Shown here piece after piece: positions 1 to 5,823 of a stretch of 5,823 bases of DNA. Position 1 is the stretch's first letter. Every line of letters starts with the position of its first letter. This DNA comes from Chloroflexota bacterium (GTDB lineage Bacteria; Chloroflexota; Dehalococcoidia; RBG-13-53-26). Made by a program: the position numbers and the translations under genes. The DNA lies in the NCBI GenBank assembly GCA_030616195.1, contig JAUWXW010000119.1:1-5823 (forward strand), read 5' to 3'. Below the pieces are notes generated by a model. That model searched no databases. It saw nothing but the letters and a program-made list of their open reading frames with translations, and had not been told where the DNA came from.

Positions 1-57
1 TCTATTTTACTGTGATTGCCCATCCATATCAACGATAGTCTCCTTGCAGGCTGCGCA

Positions 58-86
58 TTGCCTCCTTATGAGGGCTATGCTATAAT
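58..86 (+). promoter_or_regulatory. sigma70-type promoter of the 5S rRNA gene
   Basis: The -35 candidate TTGCCT (58-63, 4 of 6 consensus bases) is followed by a 17-bp spacer and a perfect -10 TATAAT (81-86). TG at 78-79 makes it an extended -10 (TGCTATAAT). Transcription would begin about 7 nt downstream, near G93, which is the predicted 5' base of mature 5S rRNA. The spacing and the coincidence with the RNA end support it strongly; no experiment is available here. It implies that the 5S gene is transcribed independently of any 16S or 23S gene. Confidence 0.8.
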
Positions 87-92
87 TTAAGA

Positions 93-214
93 GCCTTTTG
101 GTGGTTAGAGAGAGGTGGACCCACCCGTTCCCATCCCGAACACGGAAGTGAAACGCCTCAGCGCAGACGATACTGGGGGAGCTCCTCTGGGAAAATATGT
201 CACTGCCAGGAGGC
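93..214 (+). rRNA. rrf: 5S ribosomal RNA
   Basis: This is the RNA of the large-subunit central protuberance. The conserved core is plain: CCCGTTCCCATCCCGAAC near 124-141, then GGAAGTGAAACGCC. The ends were set by helix I: 93-102 pairs with 205-214 in ten consecutive pairs (three of them G-U), giving 122 nt against 120 in E. coli. Helix IV closes as 173-179 with 184-190 around a four-base loop. Loop E (166-172 with 191-197) keeps G-A, A-U, G-A, U-A and A-G but shows C-A and A-A where E. coli has U-G and G-G. The flanking pair is A165-U198 instead of C-G. These are matched changes, so the gene looks functional rather than decayed. No 23S end lies in the 92 bp upstream, so this copy is separated from 23S or at least has its own promoter. 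Confidence 0.93.
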
Positions 215-225
215 TTTATTCTTTT
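182..225 (+). terminator. possible intrinsic terminator at the 5S 3' end
   Basis: The 3' strand of helix I is followed directly by TTTATTCTTTT (215-225). An alternative hairpin could form upstream of this tract: CTCCT (182-186) plus GG (189-190) pairs with CC (206-207) plus AGGAG (208-212), giving seven pairs with a two-base bulge and a loop of about 15 nt. The structure competes with the mature 5S fold and the loop is long, so the call is weak. The T-rich tract is directly visible; its role is inference. Confidence 0.33.
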
Positions 226-291
226 GGTACGTTCCCTGGCGCGCTTTCTCGAGTGGCCTTCCCCAGTGCTCACCATCGTAGTCCAAATCCT

Positions 292-321
292 TTGGTCAGC
301 CAGTCTCTTCAGTGCTACAAT
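292..321 (+). promoter_or_regulatory. uvrA promoter with extended -10
   Basis: TGCTACAAT (313-321) is an extended -10 whose hexamer TACAAT matches five of six consensus bases. A weak -35, TTGGTC (292-297), lies 18 bp upstream. The core is almost the same as that of the 5S promoter (TGCTATAAT). Initiation about 7 nt downstream falls near 328, leaving a 5' leader of only about five bases before the ATG at 333. No Shine-Dalgarno sequence is present. No LexA-type or other operator could be identified around it. Confidence 0.55.
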
Positions 322-332
322 TAGATAATGCC

Positions 333-3239
333 ATGTCATTAGATGCCATTCTTGTCAAAGGCGCTCGAGAGCATAACCTGAAGAATATCGACGTAGTTAT
401 TCCCCGCGACAAGCTGGTGGTGATCACCGGTGTGTCAGGCTCGGGGAAGAGCTCCCTTGCTTTTGACACTATCTACGCTGAGGGGCAGCGTAGATATGTA
501 GAGTCCCTCTCCGCCTATGCACGTCAGTTCCTGGGGCAGATGGAAAAGCCCGATGTAGATTACATTGAGGGACTCTCTCCGGCTATCTCCATTGATCAGA
601 AGGGCCCGTCGCGCAACCCGCGCTCCATAGTGGGCACCATGACCGAAATCTATGACTACCTGCGCCTTCTGTTTGCCCGCGTCGGTCATCCTCATTGCCC
701 TGGGTGTGGGCGGGAGATCTCCCGCCAGACGGTGCAGCAGATCGTAGATTCTGTCCTGGCTCTCGCCCCGGGGAGCCGCATCATGATTATGTCTCCCTTG
801 GTCAGAGACCGTAAGGGAGAGCATCAGGCGATGTTCGAAGACTTGAGGAAGGCAGGTTATGTGCGGGTACGGGTTGATGGGCGAATCTACGACCTCTCCG
901 AGGAGTTTCGACTTGACAAGAACAAGAAGCACTCTATTGAGGCAGTGGTTGACCGCCTGGTTATTGACGAGTCAGTAGACGCTAGTCGCATCGCTGATTC
1001 GGTGGAGACCGCTCTGAAACTGGGAGCGGGAGTGGTGCTGGTTTCTCTGGCAGATGGTGAGGAGTTACTCTTCTCAGAGCATTTTGCCTGTGTGAATTGC
1101 GGAATCAGCCTGGGGGAGATTGCTCCCCGCACCTTTAGCTTCAATAGTCCTCACGGAGCCTGCCCTGACTGTACTGGCCTGGGTAACAAGCTGGAGATTG
1201 ATCCTGAACTGGTAATCCCAAACAAGGGGCTTACTCTGGCTGAGGGCGCCATCCAGCCCTGGGCCAGGTCGGGCACCATGAGCACCTGGTACCAAAGCAT
1301 GGTAGCAGCGGTAGCCAGGCGCTACGGTTTTTCAATGAATGTTCCGGTCAAGGACCTTTCACCTGAGCAACTGAATACTCTCCTCTATGGCGATGAGGAA
1401 GGGGTAAGGGTTAGATACAGAAATAGCCATGGCTGGATGCAGGACTATTACGCTAATTTTGAAGGCGTAATTCCCAATTTGGAGCGCCGCCACAGGGAGA
1501 CGGAGTCCGATTATGTCCGTACTGAAATCGGGCGCTACATGACCTCCCATCCTTGCCCTACATGCCAGGGGAAGAGGCTCAAGCCCGAGTCCCTGGGGGT
1601 AACCATCAACGGAGACAACATCATCGATGTGACTTCCATGTCTGTTACTGAAGCATTGGCATGGGTTCAAGCTATTGACGGGGAGAACACCGGCCAGCCT
1701 GTGCTGAGTCCACGGGAACTGACTATAGCTCGGCAGATTCTCAAGGAGATTCGAGCCCGGCTGGGCTTCCTTACCGAGATAGGGCTGGATTACCTCACCC
1801 TGGACCGCCCGGCTGCCACCCTGAGCGGAGGTGAGGCACAACGAATTCGTTTGGCTACCCAAATAGGCAGTGGGCTCATGGGGGTACTTTATATCTGTGA
1901 TGAGCCCACTGTAGGCCTCCATGCTGCTGACAACTATCGCCTGATTGCCACATTGAAGCGGTTGAGGGACCTGGGCAATACCATTATCACTGTGGAGCAT
2001 GATGAGGCTATGATGCGGGCTGCCGATCATATTGTCGATATGGGACCTGGTGCTGGAGAGCATGGAGGGGAGATTGTGGTTACGGGCACTATAGAAGACG
2101 TCATGTCTCATCCCGGCTCATCAACGGGACAGTACCTCAGCCGAAGAAAAGAGATACCTCTACCCTCCGGGCGTCGAAGGGGCTCAGGGAAGGAGTTCGT
2201 CATCAAAGGAGCGCGGCAGAATAACTTGAAAGATATCGACGTAGGCATTCCTATGGGGATGTTTGTCTGTATTACCGGTGTCTCGGGTAGTGGCAAAAGC
2301 ACCTTGATCAACGATATTTTGTACAGGAAGCTGGCTCAGATTTTCTATAGAGCCAAGGACAGGCCTGGTGAATGCGATGGCATCCTCGGTGTGGAACATG
2401 TTGACAAGGTAGTCAATGTTGACCAGTCTCCTATTGGGAGAACCCCCAGGAGCAACCCGGCCACTTATACCACCACCTTCACCCCAATTCGCGAGTTATT
2501 GGCCCAGGTTCCCGAAGCGAGGATGCGCGGCTATTCCCCAGGGCGCTTCTCCTTCAACGTGAAGGGGGGGCGCTGTGAGGCTTGCCAGGGGCAGGGTCAC
2601 ATTCAGATTGAGATGCACTTTCTCCCTGATGTCACCGTGGCCTGTGAGGTGTGCAAAGGAAAACGCTATAACCGTGAGGCCCTGGAGATACGCTTTAAGG
2701 GGAAGAATATCGCCGAGGTACTGGAGATGAGCGTTGAGCAAGCACTGGAATTCCTCCAGAATTTCCCCAAGGTGAGGAGTAAGTTGCAAACGCTTTATGA
2801 TGTAGGGCTGGGTTACATTAAGCTGGGGCAGCCGGCCACGACGCTCTCGGGTGGAGAAGCGCAGCGGGTGAAACTAGCCACCGAGCTCTCCCGACGTTCC
2901 ACGGGGAGGACCCTGTACATCCTTGACGAGCCAACTACCGGACTCTCCTTCCATGACATCGCTGCTTTGTTGGGGGTGTTGCAGAGGCTCGTTGAAGGTG
3001 GTAATACCGTGGTCGTTATTGAACACCACCTGGATGTAATCAAGAATGCCGATTACGTCATTGATCTTGGTCCTGGGGCTGGCGACCGTGGTGGCTATGT
3101 TATGGCTACAGGGACTCCTGAAGAGATAGCTCAAAAGGATGGATGTCTCACTGGACAATACCTGCGCCCGGTGATAGAGAGGGCTAGCCCCGTTCTTACC
3201 GAGCCTGCCCTCCGTTCAGGTAAACCCCTCGAAAGGTAA
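333..3239 (+). CDS. uvrA: UvrABC system protein A, excision nuclease ATPase
   Basis: UvrA is the dimeric DNA-damage sensor of nucleotide excision repair; it loads UvrB at lesions using two ABC-type ATPase sites in one chain. The protein has 968 residues (940 in E. coli). Site I: Walker A GVSGSGKS 33-40 (K39), signature LSGGEAQR 497-504, Walker B Asp523/Glu524, H-loop His556. Site II: Walker A 649-656 (K655), signature 838-845, Asp865/Glu866, His898. Zinc ligands are C253, C256, C277, C280 (the E. coli numbers) and C748, C751, C771, C774. Extra pairs C122/C125 and C408/C411 may build the third zinc module known from some UvrAs. The UvrB-binding region lies about 131-245 and the insertion domain about 287-398 by family comparison. 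Position 872 in D-loop II is Ser (GLSF), where E. coli has His. ATG 333 is preferred over GTG 312: it gives the usual short lead-in to [12 protein letters not shown], and GTG 312 overlaps the -10 box. The gene is intact. Confidence 0.97.
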   Translation: MSLDAILVKGAREHNLKNIDVVIPRDKLVVITGVSGSGKSSLAFDTIYAEGQRRYVESLSAYARQFLGQMEKPDVDYIEGLSPAISIDQKGPSRNPRSIVGTMTEIYDYLRLLFARVGHPHCPGCGREISRQTVQQIVDSVLALAPGSRIMIMSPLVRDRKGEHQAMFEDLRKAGYVRVRVDGRIYDLSEEFRLDKNKKHSIEAVVDRLVIDESVDASRIADSVETALKLGAGVVLVSLADGEELLFSEHFACVNCGISLGEIAPRTFSFNSPHGACPDCTGLGNKLEIDPELVIPNKGLTLAEGAIQPWARSGTMSTWYQSMVAAVARRYGFSMNVPVKDLSPEQLNTLLYGDEEGVRVRYRNSHGWMQDYYANFEGVIPNLERRHRETESDYVRTEIGRYMTSHPCPTCQGKRLKPESLGVTINGDNIIDVTSMSVTEALAWVQAIDGENTGQPVLSPRELTIARQILKEIRARLGFLTEIGLDYLTLDRPAATLSGGEAQRIRLATQIGSGLMGVLYICDEPTVGLHAADNYRLIATLKRLRDLGNTIITVEHDEAMMRAADHIVDMGPGAGEHGGEIVVTGTIEDVMSHPGSSTGQYLSRRKEIPLPSGRRRGSGKEFVIKGARQNNLKDIDVGIPMGMFVCITGVSGSGKSTLINDILYRKLAQIFYRAKDRPGECDGILGVEHVDKVVNVDQSPIGRTPRSNPATYTTTFTPIRELLAQVPEARMRGYSPGRFSFNVKGGRCEACQGQGHIQIEMHFLPDVTVACEVCKGKRYNREALEIRFKGKNIAEVLEMSVEQALEFLQNFPKVRSKLQTLYDVGLGYIKLGQPATTLSGGEAQRVKLATELSRRSTGRTLYILDEPTTGLSFHDIAALLGVLQRLVEGGNTVVVIEHHLDVIKNADYVIDLGPGAGDRGGYVMATGTPEEIAQKDGCLTGQYLRPVIERASPVLTEPALRSGKPLER

Positions 3240-3251
3240 GGAGAGGCACCG

Positions 3252-3809
3252 CTAATTGTACTTGTCCATAGCTGCTACTAGCCCCTCCCTCAAGAGACAT
3301 AGAGTAGCCTCACTTACCCTGACAATCGTATTTTCGACTTCTGGGTTTTCTTCAGGCCGGAAATCGCTGAGCACGTAGTCAACAGTATCCTCACCCTCAG
3401 GAGGCCGGCCGATACCTACTCTGATTCGGAGGAAGTCGCGGCTCTCCAAATGGTCGATAACAGACTCAATCCCTTTGTGCCCTCCTGAACCTCCCCCGGT
3501 GTAGAAACGAATCTTGCCCAGGGGAAGGTCAAGGTCATCGTGGATGATCACCATATCACTGGGGATGGTCTTGAACCTGTGCATTAGCGACTTCACTGAC
3601 TTGCCGCTGAGATTCATGAAGGTCCGAGGTCTAGCCAGGACTACCTCTTTACCGGCTATTTTGCCAGTACCTAGTTGAGCCTGGCACTGATGCTGTTTGA
3701 CGGAGATACCATGTACCCTGGCGAGATGATTAATGCAGCGAAACCCTATATTGTGGCGATTATGGGCATAGGTTTTCCCTGGATTGCCCAAACCGATGAT
3801 TAAGTTCAT
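3252..3809 (-). CDS. pth: peptidyl-tRNA hydrolase
   Basis: Pth cleaves the ester bond of peptidyl-tRNAs that drop off stalled ribosomes and so recycles tRNA in the cytoplasm. The 185-residue chain is the full family length (194 in E. coli). It opens with the hallmark GLGNPG (6-11). Catalytic His19 lies in HNIGF, Asn9 and Asn66 (FMNLSG) are substrate-binding, and Asp92 is in HDDLDLPLG. The glycine-rich segment reads GGGSGGHKG (105-113), so Lys112 stands where E. coli Pth has Asn114 and a Ser replaces the first His of GGHGGH. The reaction centre is otherwise complete. The ATG at 3809 has an AGGA site eight bases upstream and gives the canonical N-terminus. It converges with uvrA (12 bp between stop codons) and lies downstream of ligA on the same strand, but 295 bp with hairpins separate the two, so joint transcription is uncertain. 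Confidence 0.96.
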   Translation of the reverse strand: MNLIIGLGNPGKTYAHNRHNIGFRCINHLARVHGISVKQHQCQAQLGTGKIAGKEVVLARPRTFMNLSGKSVKSLMHRFKTIPSDMVIIHDDLDLPLGKIRFYTGGGSGGHKGIESVIDHLESRDFLRIRVGIGRPPEGEDTVDYVLSDFRPEENPEVENTIVRVSEATLCLLREGLVAAMDKYN

Positions 3810-3817
3810 ATCCTTAT

Positions 3818-3821
3818 TCCT
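3818..3821 (-). promoter_or_regulatory. Shine-Dalgarno site of pth
   Basis: AGGA on the minus strand sits eight bases before the pth ATG and fixes the start at 3809. A second AAGGA lies immediately before the ATG but is too close to serve. uvrA, by contrast, shows no such site. Confidence 0.65.
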
Positions 3822-3822
3822 G

Positions 3823-3903
3823 TACCTGAGGTATCATCATTCTGCCCATGGCGGCATAAATGCCACACTTGGCACCTAGGTGAAACTCTCCGCCCTAAAG
3901 GGC
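3823..3903 (-). promoter_or_regulatory. cluster of four short palindromes upstream of pth
   Basis: Four perfect dyads lie 14 to 94 bases before the pth start: TACCTGAGGTA (3823-3833), GGCATAAATGCC (3853-3864), CACCTAGGTG (3873-3882) and GCCCTAAAGGGC (3892-3903), written on the + strand. The first and third share an ACCT/AGGT core, which could mark a repressor operator pair. The second and fourth form small hairpins with the same TAAA (minus-strand TTTA) loop. A competing pairing, GGCGG with CCGCC on the minus strand, would enclose the middle of the cluster. I could not place a convincing -35/-10 pair for pth here. A leader or operator role is inference; decayed repeats are the alternative. 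Confidence 0.35.
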
Positions 3904-3943
3904 ATCAAGTATTTATCTGTACATAGTAGTGGAGTCCGTTCTG

Positions 3944-3965
3944 CCGCGGTGGATCGTGGTCGCGG
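3944..3965. other. GC-rich inverted repeat in the ligA-pth spacer
   Basis: CCGCG (3944-3948) and CGCGG (3961-3965) form a five-pair stem around a 12-base loop, 20 bp from the 50-bp double hairpin. It may be part of the same inserted unit or chance in GC-rich sequence. No T tract follows, so it is not an intrinsic terminator. Confidence 0.3.
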
Positions 3966-3985
3966 AAGTCGCAAGTGCAGAAAAC

Positions 3986-4035
3986 GTAGCGCGAGGCTTT
4001 AGCCTCGCCGAAGCGACCCTGAAGGGTCGCGCTAC
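3986..4035. repeat. 50-bp double-hairpin element (REP/MITE-like)
   Basis: The element has a strict architecture: outer arm GTAGC (3986-3990), hairpin GCGAGGC-TTTA-GCCTCGC (3991-4008), linker CGAA (4009-4012), hairpin GCGACCC-TGAA-GGGTCGC (4013-4030), outer arm GCTAC (4031-4035). All stems are perfect (5, 7 and 7 pairs). The arms can also pair as the longer GTAGCGCGA/TCGCGCTAC, giving a single large stem with a mispaired middle. Twin hairpins in an intergenic spacer are typical of interspersed repeats mobilised in trans by Y1 (RAYT/IS200-like) transposases; no transposase is present here. It lies 69 bp past the ligA stop and 176 bp before the pth start, so as RNA it could protect the ligA 3' end or hinder readthrough. 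No T tract follows on either strand. The structure is certain; the family assignment is inference from shape and from resemblance to repeats I recall in environmental genomes. Confidence 0.75.
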
Positions 4036-4104
4036 AGCTCTTGTACCGCAGCACGTCAAAACAATTAGCCAATGACCATAAGGGCAGGGTCTCGAAAGTG
4101 TTGT

Positions 4105-5823
<1,719 letters not shown>

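Noticed and set aside
312..332. Upstream GTG start giving a uvrA seven residues longer
   Set aside because: It overlaps the predicted -10 box, has no ribosome binding site, and adds residues with no counterpart in the E. coli protein.
1359..2111. Long open frame antisense to uvrA, and a similar one at 4795-5361 antisense to ligA
   Set aside because: Both lie entirely within conserved genes on the other strand, have no recognisable motifs, and are typical shadows of moderately GC-rich coding sequence.
3227..3246. Bidirectional terminator between uvrA and pth
   Set aside because: Only a four-base CCTC/GAGG match exists and there are no flanking T or A runs.
3986..4035. CRISPR repeat or intrinsic terminator
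   Set aside because: There is only one copy with no spacers, and no T tract follows the stems on either strand.
3905..4054. Small minus-strand gene of 49 codons with a GTG start
   Set aside because: No ribosome binding site, no recognisable domain, and a third of it is the hairpin repeat. The open frame is better explained by repeat composition.

Overview
The window is a compact bacterial housekeeping segment. It holds a stand-alone 5S rRNA gene and a complete uvrA on the + strand, then a complete pth and a 5'-truncated NAD+-dependent ligA on the - strand. The bacterial identity is secure: sigma70-type promoters, a bacterial 5S fold, UvrA, bacterial-type Pth and LigA. The protein wording (for example the OB-fold part of LigA and the cysteine pairs of UvrA) and the unlinked 5S recall Chloroflexota of the Dehalococcoidia type. 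That is recollection rather than a search result, and I hold it with low to moderate confidence.

Layout. Positions 1-92 hold an extended -10 promoter aimed at the 5S gene; no 23S 3' end is visible. The 5S gene is at 93-214, and its helix I closes as 10 consecutive pairs exactly at those ends. The 118-bp spacer to uvrA carries a T-rich tract and a second extended -10 promoter with nearly the same core. That promoter would start uvrA transcription only about 5 nt before its ATG at 333. uvrA ends at 3239, and pth ends tail-to-tail with it 12 bp away, with no terminator between them. A 295-bp non-coding interval (3810-4104) separates pth from ligA. It contains a ribosome binding site, four perfect short palindromes upstream of pth, a GC-rich dyad, and a 50-bp double-hairpin repeat that looks like a REP/MITE-type interspersed element. 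ligA runs from 5823 (window edge) down to 4105; the real frame continues past the first visible ATG and includes the catalytic KxDG lysine.

Working together: UvrA (damage recognition in nucleotide excision repair) and LigA (nick sealing after repair and replication) serve genome maintenance. 5S rRNA and Pth (release of peptidyl-tRNA) serve translation. The strands converge, so uvrA is not in an operon with pth and ligA. I found no defence island, phage or operon-scale new system. The items most worth following are the 50-bp double hairpin, the autonomous 5S unit with coordinated changes in loop E, the shared TGCTAYAAT promoters with near-leaderless uvrA, and the palindrome cluster upstream of pth.
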